A stretch of DNA of 64,000 bases from Pseudomonas bubulae (GTDB taxonomy: Bacteria; Pseudomonadota; Gammaproteobacteria; Pseudomonadales; Pseudomonadaceae): assembly GCF_037023725.1 (NCBI RefSeq), contig NZ_CP146077.1:196001-260000 (forward strand), written 5' to 3'. Below the pieces are notes generated by a model that was not told the origin of the DNA, searched no databases, and saw nothing but the letters and a program-made list of their open reading frames with translations. The translations under genes and the position numbers were made by a program. The stretch's first letter is position 1. Every line of letters begins with the position of its first letter. Of the stretch, positions 55,976 to 64,000 are shown piece by piece.

Positions 55976-58054
55976 ATGAAATATTTCACACCTGCTCACC
56001 TTGCCCTGTTACTGCCAGGCCTGTGCCTGGCACCTGTCGTCTGCGCCGAAACCCTGGAGCTGGATCCCAGTGTCATCACCGGCTCGCGCAGCGCCAGCCC
56101 GAGTTTTGACCTGCCGTACTCGGTGGACAGTATCAATCAGGAGCAAATCCAGGATGGCCAACTGGGCATCAATGCATCCGAGGTGCTGTCCCGTGTACCG
56201 GGGCTGGTGGTGCAAAACCGTCAGAACTATGCCCAGGACCTGCAAATATCTTCCCGTGGCTTTGGTGCCCGCTCGGCGTTTGGGGTGCGCGGCATCAAGC
56301 TGATTGCCGACGGCATACCGGCCAGCACCCCCGACGGCCAGGGCCAGGCTGCAACCTTCAACCTCGATACCGCCGAGCGCATTGAAGTGCTGCGCGGCCC
56401 GGCGGCAACCCTGTATGGCAGTAACGCCGGTGGCGTGATTCAAATGTTCTCCCGCGACGGCGAGGGCCCGCCGCGCATTGGCGCCGAGACTCTGGTCGGC
56501 AGCGACGGCATGAGCAAGAACCACCTGACCGCCGAGGGCGCCACCGACGACGTCGGCTTTGTGCTTGATGCCTCACGCATGGACACCGACGGCTACCGCG
56601 ACCACAGCGCCGCACGCCGGGACCAGACCTTCGCCAAGCTCAACCTCAAGCCCGACGAAGACAGCAAGCTGGCGCTGATCTACAGCAGCCTTGAGCAAAA
56701 CGGCACACAGGATCCGCTGGGCCAAAGCTGGGAAGCCTACAAGGCCGACCCGCGCTCGGTAACGCCCAATGCCATTACCTACAACACCCGTAAGAGCATC
56801 GACCATCAGCAACTGGGCCTGAACTACGAGCGCTATATCGGTGACGCTACCCTGCAGGTCAATGCCTATACCGGTACGCGCAGCGTTATTCAGTATCTGG
56901 CGATTCCGCCCACAGCAGCCAGCAATAAACAGGGCGGCGGTGTCGTGCAATTCGATCGCAAGTTCTACGGCGGCAGCCTGCGCTGGATGCAACCGGTCTA
57001 CGGTGTACCGGGCGATCTGACCCTGATTGGCGGCCTGGACTTCGATCAGAGCCAGGACAGCCGCCACGGTTATCAAAACTTTATCGGCAGTGAGCTGGGG
57101 GTCAAAGGCGCACTGGTGCGTGATGAGGTAGATACCGCCCGCAGTCTCGACCCGTATGTACAGGCCAACTGGGCGTTGGACAACTGGACGGTACAGGCCG
57201 GCTTGCGCTACAGCACCATGGAGATGGACGTCGATGATCAATTTTTGAGCAACGGCGACGCCAGTGGCACCAAGCGTTACGAAAAGGCCACGCCATCCGT
57301 CAGCGTGATGTATGCCTTTACCCCCGAGCTGCATGGTTATATCAGTGCAGGCAAAGGCTTTGAAACGCCGACTCAGGCCGAACTGGCATACTCGCCCAGC
57401 GGCCAGGGCTTCAATTTCGGCCTCAAACCTTCCGAGAGCACCCAATATGAAATGGGCCTCAAGGCGCAGCTCAACAATACGCGGATCAATGCGGCCATAT
57501 TCCAGATCACCACAGAAGATGAACTGGTGGTGCTGAGTAATACCGGTGGCCGTACGACCTACCAGAACGCCGGCCGCACCTTGCGCCGGGGCTTTGAACT
57601 GGGTGTAGAGAGCCAGCTCGCAGAACACTGGACCTCAACCCTCGCTTACACTCGCCTGCAAGCCACCTACGACAGCGACTTCGCCAGCACCAGCGGTACC
57701 GTAGACAAAGGCAACTACCTGCCGGGCGTACCGCAGACCACGCTGTTTGCCGAGGTGAACTGGAAGCCGGCCGACTGGGTCAGTACGGCTATTGAAGGCA
57801 TGTACCGCAGCAAGGTATATGTGGAAGACACCAACACCGCCAAGGCAGCACCTGCTTATACCGTATTCAACTGGCGGGCGAAGTTTGAACAGAAGATCGA
57901 GCACTGGACCTTCCACCAGTCCTTGCGTCTGGACAACCTGCTGGACCGTCAGTATGTGGGTTCGGTGATTGTCGGCGACTCCAACAGCCGCTACTACGAA
58001 GCTGCGCCGGGCCGCTCGTGGTATGCCGGAGCCGGGGCGCAGTACAGCTTCTGA
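55976..58054 (+). CDS. TonB-dependent outer membrane receptor
   Basis: 692 residues. A signal peptide ends near VVCA-ETLELDPS. The plug domain (about 35-160) has INASEVLSRVPGLVVQNRQ and VEVLRGPAATLYGSNAGGV-type sequence. It is followed by a 22-strand barrel ending in Phe (AGAGAQYSF). It imports an unknown ligand using TonB energy. No Fur-box-like sequence is evident in the 162 bases upstream, so iron control cannot be claimed. The ATG at 55976 has only a weak site. It sits on the plus strand between two minus-strand LPS arms, beside the toxin-like gene. Confidence 0.9.
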   Translation: MKYFTPAHLALLLPGLCLAPVVCAETLELDPSVITGSRSASPSFDLPYSVDSINQEQIQDGQLGINASEVLSRVPGLVVQNRQNYAQDLQISSRGFGARSAFGVRGIKLIADGIPASTPDGQGQAATFNLDTAERIEVLRGPAATLYGSNAGGVIQMFSRDGEGPPRIGAETLVGSDGMSKNHLTAEGATDDVGFVLDASRMDTDGYRDHSAARRDQTFAKLNLKPDEDSKLALIYSSLEQNGTQDPLGQSWEAYKADPRSVTPNAITYNTRKSIDHQQLGLNYERYIGDATLQVNAYTGTRSVIQYLAIPPTAASNKQGGGVVQFDRKFYGGSLRWMQPVYGVPGDLTLIGGLDFDQSQDSRHGYQNFIGSELGVKGALVRDEVDTARSLDPYVQANWALDNWTVQAGLRYSTMEMDVDDQFLSNGDASGTKRYEKATPSVSVMYAFTPELHGYISAGKGFETPTQAELAYSPSGQGFNFGLKPSESTQYEMGLKAQLNNTRINAAIFQITTEDELVVLSNTGGRTTYQNAGRTLRRGFELGVESQLAEHWTSTLAYTRLQATYDSDFASTSGTVDKGNYLPGVPQTTLFAEVNWKPADWVSTAIEGMYRSKVYVEDTNTAKAAPAYTVFNWRAKFEQKIEHWTFHQSLRLDNLLDRQYVGSVIVGDSNSRYYEAAPGRSWYAGAGAQYSF

Positions 58055-58069
58055 CAGCACGGGCACGCC

Positions 58070-58125
58070 CCTGTGGGAGCGGGCTTGCTCGCGAAGAGCA
58101 TTCGCGAGCAGGCTCGCTCCCACAG
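58070..58125. repeat. Compact REP doublet with minimal loop
   Basis: CCTGTGGGAGCGGGCTTGCT and the complementary AGGCTCGCTCCCACAG are separated by only a few bases beyond the inner TCGCGAA..TTCGCGA pairing. The whole element folds as one long hairpin. It lies between the convergent TonB receptor and tandem-kinase genes and may act as a transcription end. Confidence 0.9.
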
Positions 58126-58142
58126 AAAGTCCTGGCTAGGCT

Positions 58143-59585
58143 TCAGTCAGGGTTTGTCGGCAATCGCCCGTCAATCACCTGATACAACGCACTGCCCACC
58201 GGCCAGTTGCGCATAAAGCGTGCACGATCGCGGGCGTACGCTGAAGCGAAGCTGCTCGATGAGCGATGCTGGCACATCGAATCCAGATCAATCAGCGCCC
58301 AGCGCCCGTCATCCCAGAACACGTTATGGCCCTTGAGGTCACCGTGGCTGATACGCTCGCGGATCAAGTCGGCAAACAGCTGCTCCAGTGCCACCAGCTC
58401 GGCTTCGGGCGCATTACCGTGCTCAACATAGGGCGCAAAGCGCTCGATGATGTCCGGCCCTGGCAAGTACTCGGTCACCAGGTACGCCTTGCCCCGCAAC
58501 CACAAAAACCGAGTTTCCAGCAGCGCCAATGGCTTGGGCGTGGCAATCCCCAAAAACGCCAGACGATTGCCTTCACACCATGAATGCCAGGCCCGGCTCG
58601 GGCGCCAGAAACGTTTGAGCCAGTGGGCAAAGCCCTTGATGTTATAGCGCTTGACCACCAGCATGCGGCCCGCCACTTCAACCTTGCCGACACTCGCCGC
58701 GCCACCGGTCTTGTACAGATGCCCCTGATCAAGCAACGCATCAGCCCTGGCCAAAACGGGCAACATCGCCGGCTCTTCTTCGCGCAGGACGGCACGCAAG
58801 GCAAACGCCCCGCGGTGCACGCTGAACAATGAGCAATCACGGCCAACCTTGTTTAAAAAGTCATTCAGGCGCCAGGCACGGACTTTCTCGACCTGCTTGA
58901 GCAGCGCTTCAAGCGGCAAGGCATGCTCGCCGTTGCTCAGCAGGTAGTGCACGAGTAATTCTTCGATAAACGGCTCAAGGCTTTTGGGCAACTGGGCAAA
59001 AAACACGCCGAGGTTTTCCAGCACTTTTTGCCGCGACAGCGGTTTGCCTGCCTCTTCGACACAGATGCCTGCACCATCGATCAAATACAGCTTGCCGTCC
59101 TGACGCAACAGGTTGTCCAGATGCAGGTCTTCCTGCCACAGACCCTTGCGGTGCATCTGCCCGATGGCAGTCAAAGCCTCGGCAAGTACGGCCACTTGTT
59201 CATCAGCCAGCACCGGCAACGACGCGACTGCATCCCAGGCATCGCCCAAGCTCTGAGCGCCCTCCAGGTACTCGAACAGCAACCAGCCCCCCTCACCTTC
59301 CTGCAAGCCATCGGCCAGCAGTTGCGGCGTGGTCAAGCCTTGTTCAGCCAGCAGACGCACCCCGGTCAGCTCGCGCTGAAAGTTGCGCGCAGCCTTGTTG
59401 CCGACCATCATCTTGGCCAGCACGGTACGCCCGCGCCACACCCCGGCACCGACATAACGCTGGCCCGGCAATACCCGCAGCAAGGTCAGCAGTTGCAATT
59501 GCGCAGGCCCTGCTGCGTCGGCCAGTTCGATACTCAGCGGCAAGCCTGGCGCACGGCCAGCCTTCAGCAGTTCGGACAAACGCAT
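58143..59585 (-). CDS. LPS-core kinase-family protein with two kinase domains
   Basis: 480 residues holding two consecutive kinase folds. The first (about 25-220) has an N-lobe with VLAKMMVGNKAARNF, catalytic loop WQEDLHLDNLL (Asp153) and metal aspartate in LYLIDGAGI. The second (about 265-475) has MLVVKRYNIKGF, catalytic loop SHGDLKGHNVF (Asp416) and ALIDLDSM. All core catalytic residues appear present in both. By neighbourhood it should phosphorylate LPS core sugars or help to do so; the counterpart is PA5006. Last gene of the waaC-waaG-waaP run; its ATG overlaps the previous stop by one base. Confidence 0.85.
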   Translation of the reverse strand: MRLSELLKAGRAPGLPLSIELADAAGPAQLQLLTLLRVLPGQRYVGAGVWRGRTVLAKMMVGNKAARNFQRELTGVRLLAEQGLTTPQLLADGLQEGEGGWLLFEYLEGAQSLGDAWDAVASLPVLADEQVAVLAEALTAIGQMHRKGLWQEDLHLDNLLRQDGKLYLIDGAGICVEEAGKPLSRQKVLENLGVFFAQLPKSLEPFIEELLVHYLLSNGEHALPLEALLKQVEKVRAWRLNDFLNKVGRDCSLFSVHRGAFALRAVLREEEPAMLPVLARADALLDQGHLYKTGGAASVGKVEVAGRMLVVKRYNIKGFAHWLKRFWRPSRAWHSWCEGNRLAFLGIATPKPLALLETRFLWLRGKAYLVTEYLPGPDIIERFAPYVEHGNAPEAELVALEQLFADLIRERISHGDLKGHNVFWDDGRWALIDLDSMCQHRSSSSFASAYARDRARFMRNWPVGSALYQVIDGRLPTNPD

Positions 59586-60340
59586 CAGCGCCCCCCTTTT
59601 TGATTGCGCCGCACATACAGTCGCGTCAGCCAGGCATCGACCAAGGAACTGTCGACGGGCTGTTCCAGATAAGCAGCGAGCAAGGCGCGCACCTCTGCTT
59701 CGCTCCAGACATCGGCCCGACGCAACAACGGCTCAATGTCCTTGACCCTGTCCCGCTGGCCCAGCAACAAGGGCCGGGTTTTTTCCAGATCGATCAATTG
59801 AGCGCGATACCCCCCCGCGCCATCGGCCTGCAGGAAGATATGCTTGGGGTAAAAACAACCATGCACCTGCCGCGCAGCGTGAAGCCGACGAGCCAATTGG
59901 CCGCATTCGCGCAAAATCGCCTGCTGCTGCTCTGTGGTCAGTTGCGGCCATTGATCGAGCAGCGAATCGAGGTCATTCCAACCGTCCAGCGCACGGGTCA
60001 TCAGCACTGCACGACGCTCGCCCGGCACTTTTCGCTCACCAAAAAACACCGCTTCCAGCGCAGGAATACCTATGTGCTTATAGCGCTGAATATTACGGAA
60101 TTCGCGGGCAAAACTCGGCTCGCCCAGCGGACTGTGCAGCGTGCGCGTAAGGTAATTGCTCTGACGCTTGAGGTAATAGCCCTGACCTTCAAGATCCATG
60201 CGAAACACGCTACTCCAGCCACCACCACTGGTATTGGGCTCGTCCACCGCTTCCAGCTGCACGGCCCACAGGGCATCAAAGTCAGCCAGGCCATTGCGCT
60301 CAAGCAATGCCCGGTCGGCGTCTGCCATAAAGTCTGTCAT
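59585..60340 (-). CDS. InaA-type LPS kinase-family protein with altered catalytic loop
   Basis: 251 residues. Kinase-like fold of the InaA/WaaP group: YYLKRQSNYLTR supplies the ATP-binding lysine and LIDLEKTRPL the metal aspartate (Asp184). Where WaaP has HRDCY, this protein has VHGCFYPKHIF (His160, Gly161, Cys162), so the usual catalytic aspartate is absent. InaA proteins share this pattern, so the fold may work differently or not be catalytic. Overlaps the upstream gene by 4 bases. Confidence 0.82.
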   Translation of the reverse strand: MTDFMADADRALLERNGLADFDALWAVQLEAVDEPNTSGGGWSSVFRMDLEGQGYYLKRQSNYLTRTLHSPLGEPSFAREFRNIQRYKHIGIPALEAVFFGERKVPGERRAVLMTRALDGWNDLDSLLDQWPQLTTEQQQAILRECGQLARRLHAARQVHGCFYPKHIFLQADGAGGYRAQLIDLEKTRPLLLGQRDRVKDIEPLLRRADVWSEAEVRALLAAYLEQPVDSSLVDAWLTRLYVRRNQKGGR

Positions 60341-61071
60341 TCCCGGCCCTCGAAAAAACGCACGATATGACGGACACGTTCCTTATCCGCCGCATTGAGC
60401 GTCGTGCGCCCGGTGTATTGAAAATAGAAACGCAAACGCTGGGTGTAGGACAAATGGTACTTGGCCACTTTATCGAGGCACGCCAGGTCTTTGGTGATGC
60501 GGTATTTGAGCCAGAAGCCGCGCCAGAAATCGCCGTTGGGGCAATCGATCAAAAACAGCTTGGGCTGCTCATCGATCAGCAAATTGCGCCATTTCAGGTC
60601 GTTATGGGTAAAGCGATGGTCATGCATGGTCTTGGTATAACGCGCCAACTGACGGCTGACACAATCTACCCAGGCACGATCCTTGAGCAGCGGATCATGG
60701 TTGTCCGCCAACTCTGACAAATCCCGGGTATTGGGCAGTTCGCGGGTGATCATGGCGCCACGGGAGTAGGCGAACCCACTGCGTTCAAGGCCCCAAGCCA
60801 CCACCTCGGCCGTGGGGATACCCCACTTGGCGAAGCGCTTGAGGTTCTGCCATTCGGACTTGACCCGCGGGCGGCCCAGATAACGGCGCAGGCCCTTGCC
60901 GGCCCCGGTGTAGCGCTTGACGTAATAATTCACGCCATCGCGCTGCACACGGATGACTTCCGATAGCGGATCGCGCGTCAGATGCTCCCCCTGCAAGGCA
61001 AATACTGCCTCCAGACTGCCAAAATCAGACGCCAACGCACTGTAAGCAGGTTCCAGATTCCAACCCGCCAT
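60337..61071 (-). CDS. LPS core sugar kinase, WaaP-like
   Basis: 244 residues from the ATG at 61071 (MAGWNLEPAY). Catalytic motifs are intact: FTHNDLKWRNLLI (Asp158) and LFLIDCPNGDF (Asp176), with an N-lobe lysine in VNYYVKRYTG. The position next to waaP matches PA5008, known in P. aeruginosa as one of the extra core kinases (wapP/wapQ group); which name applies is not certain. The start overlaps the waaP stop by one base (TAATG). Expected to phosphorylate core heptose. Confidence 0.87.
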   Translation of the reverse strand: MAGWNLEPAYSALASDFGSLEAVFALQGEHLTRDPLSEVIRVQRDGVNYYVKRYTGAGKGLRRYLGRPRVKSEWQNLKRFAKWGIPTAEVVAWGLERSGFAYSRGAMITRELPNTRDLSELADNHDPLLKDRAWVDCVSRQLARYTKTMHDHRFTHNDLKWRNLLIDEQPKLFLIDCPNGDFWRGFWLKYRITKDLACLDKVAKYHLSYTQRLRFYFQYTGRTTLNAADKERVRHIVRFFEGRE

Positions 61072-61877
61072 TACAGTGCATCTCCATAACGCTGTTTGCG
61101 TTCGTAGAGTTTGTTCGCCTTGCCTTCGAGCCACGCCAGCAGGCGGGCTTCTTCGCGCAGGATCTGGCGCAGGGGCATCTGGAAGTAACCGCGCAGGAAG
61201 CGCAGTTTGTCCCGCTGGGTCAGGCCGATATCCAGGGCCGAGAAATACAGTGCCGCCAGATCCTTGTTGCGCCAGCGCTTACTGATCACGGCGCGAGTCT
61301 GGGCGCGGTGCAGATCGATCACCGACAGGCGGAAGTTGTCTGCGGTCACCGGTTTGTCGGTGTGCAGCAAGAAATGGCAGATATAGCAGTCACGGTGGTT
61401 GACCCCGGCACGGTGCATCATGCCGGTCATGCGCGCCACTTCAGCGATCAGCGCATGCTTGAGCCTGGGCTGCGGTGGCTGCTTGACCCAGTTGAGGCTG
61501 AAGTCTTCGAGGCTGACCGTCGGCGCCAGTTCTTCGGTGATGATGAAGGAATGCTGGGCTGCCGGGTTGTTGCCCTTTTCGCCGTAAGCCACGGCCGTCA
61601 TGGTCGGCACACCCACTTCGTGCAGGCGCTTGATCGCCCGCCACTCCTGGCCGGCGCCAAGAACTGGCAGCTTGGCCGTCAGCAGGTTCTTGAACACTTC
61701 ACCCCAGCCAATGCCACGGTGGATTTTCACAAAGAAACCGCGCCCGTCGACTTCGGTACGCAAGGTACGCCGGCCTTCCAGTTCGCGGTAAACCTCGCCT
61801 TCCAGACGCTCGACTTCGGTGAACGCATCGCGCCCTGCCCACAAGCTCTTGAACGGTTCGGCAAGAATCAGTTTCAT
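61071..61877 (-). CDS. waaP: LPS core heptose I kinase
   Basis: 268 residues. Phosphorylates O-4 of the first core heptose, a step essential for P. aeruginosa viability and outer-membrane integrity. The kinase loop NHRDCYICHFLL has the catalytic Asp163 (Asp162 in E. coli WaaP), and LSVIDLHRAQTR is the metal-binding segment. The N-lobe includes GRGFFVKIHRGIGW with the ATP lysine. Length matches the family (265-268). The ATG shares one base with the waaG stop. Confidence 0.95.
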   Translation of the reverse strand: MKLILAEPFKSLWAGRDAFTEVERLEGEVYRELEGRRTLRTEVDGRGFFVKIHRGIGWGEVFKNLLTAKLPVLGAGQEWRAIKRLHEVGVPTMTAVAYGEKGNNPAAQHSFIITEELAPTVSLEDFSLNWVKQPPQPRLKHALIAEVARMTGMMHRAGVNHRDCYICHFLLHTDKPVTADNFRLSVIDLHRAQTRAVISKRWRNKDLAALYFSALDIGLTQRDKLRFLRGYFQMPLRQILREEARLLAWLEGKANKLYERKQRYGDAL

Positions 61878-62998
61878 CAGTGTTGCTCCGCCAGAATCAC
61901 ATCCGCAGCGTGCTGCGGCATGCTGTAGAGGTCGGCCGTCTGCGCGTAGGCCAGGCCGTTTCGGCTCCAGGCCGCGCGCGCAGTGTCGTCGGACAACATG
62001 TGTGTCAGGTATTCATTGAGTTGCGCCTGCTCGAACGGCTCGTCCAGTACCCGACCGCAATCGGCGTCGCTGATGTAATGGGCGTAGCCGCAAACAGCGC
62101 TGACCAGCACCGGCAAACCGGCTACCAGTGCCTCAAGCAATACAGTGCCGGTGTTTTCGTTGTAGGCCGGATGAATCAGCAAATCGGCGCCCAGCAGGAA
62201 GCGCGGGATATCACTGCGCCCCTTGAGGAACTGCACATGATCGCCCAAACCCAAAGTGGCACTCTGCAATTGAAAGACTTTGGGGTCGTCCTGGCCGATT
62301 ACAAACAATTTCGTACGTTTTTTGAGCTCACCCGGCAAGGCCGCCAGCGCTTTGAGGCTGCGATCCACACCCTTGGTCTTGAAGCCCGAGCCAATCTGCA
62401 CCAGCAGCAAGTCGTCGTCTGCCAGATTGAATTCACGTCGGAACTCGGCGCGAATCTCGGCGGCATTGTCCGGCGCGCGGCGATCCAGGGCGATACCCGG
62501 TGGCAGCAGATGGAAACGCTCCAGCGGGGTGTCGTAGTGTTTGATGAACAGCGGCTGCTGGACTTCGGAAATCATCAGGATTTCAGTCTTGGCGTCCTTG
62601 GCGAACACCGCGCGCTCGTACTCGGCAAAGTGCTTGTAGCGTTTGAAGAAGCGATAAAACGAATGACGCAGGTTTTGCGCCTTGTCTTCAAAGCAGCCGT
62701 CCGCCGCGTAGTACACGTCCAGCCCCGGCATCTTGTTGAAGCCGATGAGCCGGTCTACCGGGCGCTTGGCCAGATCGGCCTGCATCCAGGCGAGCATTTT
62801 TTCATTGCGGGTATGGTTGTGGAACGCCTTGACCGGCGCCACCAGCACTTCGAATCCGGGCGGGATATCGCCTTCCCAGATCATGGTGTAGACGCGGATT
62901 TGATGGCCGCGCTTCTGGCATTCCAGCGCAATGCGCATGAAATCCCGTTGCAGCCCACCAAACGGAAAGTATTTGTACAGCACAAAAGCCAGTTGCAT
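61877..62998 (-). CDS. waaG: LPS core glycosyltransferase WaaG
   Basis: 373 residues. GT-B family 4 enzyme that adds the first outer-core hexose (galactosamine in Pseudomonas) to heptose II. MQLAFVLYKYFPFGGLQRDF is the typical WaaG N-terminus. LVQIGSGFKTKGVDRSLKAL and LIHPAYNENTGTVLLEALVA are the donor-side motifs. The start overlaps the waaC stop by one base. Order waaC-waaG-waaP is that of P. aeruginosa. Confidence 0.95.
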   Translation of the reverse strand: MQLAFVLYKYFPFGGLQRDFMRIALECQKRGHQIRVYTMIWEGDIPPGFEVLVAPVKAFHNHTRNEKMLAWMQADLAKRPVDRLIGFNKMPGLDVYYAADGCFEDKAQNLRHSFYRFFKRYKHFAEYERAVFAKDAKTEILMISEVQQPLFIKHYDTPLERFHLLPPGIALDRRAPDNAAEIRAEFRREFNLADDDLLLVQIGSGFKTKGVDRSLKALAALPGELKKRTKLFVIGQDDPKVFQLQSATLGLGDHVQFLKGRSDIPRFLLGADLLIHPAYNENTGTVLLEALVAGLPVLVSAVCGYAHYISDADCGRVLDEPFEQAQLNEYLTHMLSDDTARAAWSRNGLAYAQTADLYSMPQHAADVILAEQH

Positions 62999-64000
62999 CA
63001 GCGCAGTTCCTCAGCCAGTAACAACGTGCTTAATCGACTCGCGACACGCTCAGGGTTCAAACGGGTGAAGCACAGTGGCCACTCGTTTTTCAGATCAAAC
63101 CGCTGCTGATCCTGTGCAGTCGGAGTGTAGGTGCATTTTTTCTGCAGGCATGGCGCACACGGAAAATCGCTGGCCAGGTGGATTTGCACCTTGCCATAGG
63201 CCCCGGTCAGGCCCGGATTGGTAGGCCCGAACAAAGAAATGGTCGGCACATCCAGTGCAGCGGCCAAATGCCCTAACCCGGTGTCGACTGCCACGCAGGC
63301 ACTGGCACTGGCCAGTACCTTGGCGACCCCGGCCAGATTCAATTTGGGCAGTACCACGGCATTATTCAAGCCATTGGCAATGCGTTCGGCCCGGGCTTTT
63401 TCAGCCGGATTGCCCCACGGCAGGCGCACTTCGACGCCCAGATGGCCCATGCGCTGGGCCAGATCGCGCCAATAGACTTCGGGCCAGTGCTTGGTGTCCC
63501 AGGTGGTGCCATGCAAAAACAGCACGAAGGGCTTTTTGCGCGGCAGCTCAACCAGTTTTTCGACATCCAGGCCGTAATCGCCCAGCCCTTTGGGCAGGTC
63601 GTAGCCCAGCGCGACCGCGAACAACTGACGCAGACGCTCAACCGCGTGCTGCCCGCGGGCTACCGCCAGGCGGCGCTGGTAAAAGCGGCTGGCCAACGGC
63701 TCACGGGCAGAGTCTTTATCCAGCCCGGCAACCGGGGCTTTCACGTAGCGGGTCAACCAGGCACTTTTCACCAGGCCCTGAGCGTCGATCACCAGGTCGT
63801 ATTTTTCGGCGCGCAGGCTTTGCTTGAAGCGGCTCCACTCGCCGCTCTTGAGGGTCTGCCAGATATTTTTGCGCCAGCGGCGGATCGCCACCGGAATCAC
63901 CTTGCCCACCGCGGGGTGCCAGGTCGGGATTTCGGCAAAGCCCTCCTCCACAACCCAGTCAAAGGTGATGCCCGGAATCGCCCGCGCCGCATCGGTCAGC
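62998..64000 (-). CDS. waaC: Lipopolysaccharide heptosyltransferase I, 5' end outside window
   Basis: The reading frame is open to the end of the window. About 333 residues are visible and roughly 20 N-terminal residues are missing, judging by the usual length of about 350. Family 9 transferase that adds the first heptose to Kdo. DLVIDAQGLVKSAWLTRYVK and FLHGTTWDTKHWPEVYWRDL are characteristic, as is the ADP-heptose site VAVDTGLGHLAAALDVPTIS followed by LFGPTNPGLTGAYG. The apparent internal start near 63951 is not the true N-terminus: the upstream codons continue the conserved sequence TDAARAIPGITFDWVVEEGF. Confidence 0.93.
   Translation of the reverse strand, partial: LTDAARAIPGITFDWVVEEGFAEIPTWHPAVGKVIPVAIRRWRKNIWQTLKSGEWSRFKQSLRAEKYDLVIDAQGLVKSAWLTRYVKAPVAGLDKDSAREPLASRFYQRRLAVARGQHAVERLRQLFAVALGYDLPKGLGDYGLDVEKLVELPRKKPFVLFLHGTTWDTKHWPEVYWRDLAQRMGHLGVEVRLPWGNPAEKARAERIANGLNNAVVLPKLNLAGVAKVLASASACVAVDTGLGHLAAALDVPTISLFGPTNPGLTGAYGKVQIHLASDFPCAPCLQKKCTYTPTAQDQQRFDLKNEWPLCFTRLNPERVASRLSTLLLAEELR

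Noticed and set aside
61880..63109. 409-residue open frame on the plus strand
   Set aside because: Antisense to waaG and waaC; no domain or ribosome site.
63952..64000. Internal ATG at 63951 as the true waaC start
   Set aside because: The codons beyond it continue a typical WaaC sequence to the window edge, so the gene is simply cut by the window.

Overview
The window is chromosomal DNA from a Pseudomonas of the fluorescens/putida type rather than P. aeruginosa. Gene order follows the P. aeruginosa PA4951-PA5011 region almost gene for gene (orn-rsgA-motBA-HDOD-rhdA-psd-serB ... parC/parE-cpdA-nudF ... thiC-tolC ... waaA ... hldE-msbA-waaL ... mig-14 ... waaP-waaG-waaC). GC content is high, and the intergenic gaps carry the inverted REP doublets (GTGGGAGCGGGCTTGCTCGCGA type) common in this group. 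I see no tRNA, rRNA, CRISPR array, insertion sequence or phage. This identification rests on recalled gene order and protein motifs; no database search was run.

Layout. 1-10.8 kb: a TRIC-type channel gene cut by the window edge, oligoribonuclease, RsgA, the MotAB stator, an HDOD protein, rhodanese RhdA, phosphatidylserine decarboxylase, SerB and a HAMP-containing membrane protein. 11-20.4 kb: a PqiC-like lipoprotein, then a long minus-strand block nudF-yqiB-cpdA-yqiA-parE-(phytase-like)-(aspartic protease)-parC, much of it tightly packed or overlapping. 20.5-26.6 kb: an RsiV-like lipoprotein, then the thiamine unit (promoter, TPP riboswitch, thiC, cytX), and divergent tolC. 26.7-31.4 kb: a 1560-residue toxin-like protein that ends stop-on-stop with waaA. 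31.4-39.7 kb: waaA, a small multidrug exporter, an FAD oxidoreductase / aldo-keto reductase / unknown trio, hldE and msbA.

39.9-64 kb is the lipopolysaccharide (LPS) outer-core and core-assembly locus. A WaaL-type ligase fused to a kinase-like domain is followed by an acyltransferase. The minus strand then carries carbamoyltransferase, two paralogous glycosyltransferases, a Mig-14 protein, a PIG-L deacetylase, a DUF6625 protein and a family 2 glycosyltransferase. A second minus-strand run (waaC, waaG, waaP and three more kinase genes, one with two kinase domains) builds and phosphorylates the inner core. Between these two arms, on the plus strand, lie a 1428-residue toxin-like protein and a TonB-dependent receptor.

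The two giant proteins are the main accessory content. Comparing them directly shows a shared central module of the kind found in Pseudomonas proteins annotated DUF6543/dermonecrotic toxin. The second one also ends in a domain with GETH and GNSH motifs, resembling the ChaN/EreA/Tiki hydrolase superfamily, which includes a domain of Pasteurella multocida toxin. Together with the LPS kinases that have altered catalytic loops, this is the part of the window most likely to hold undescribed biology.
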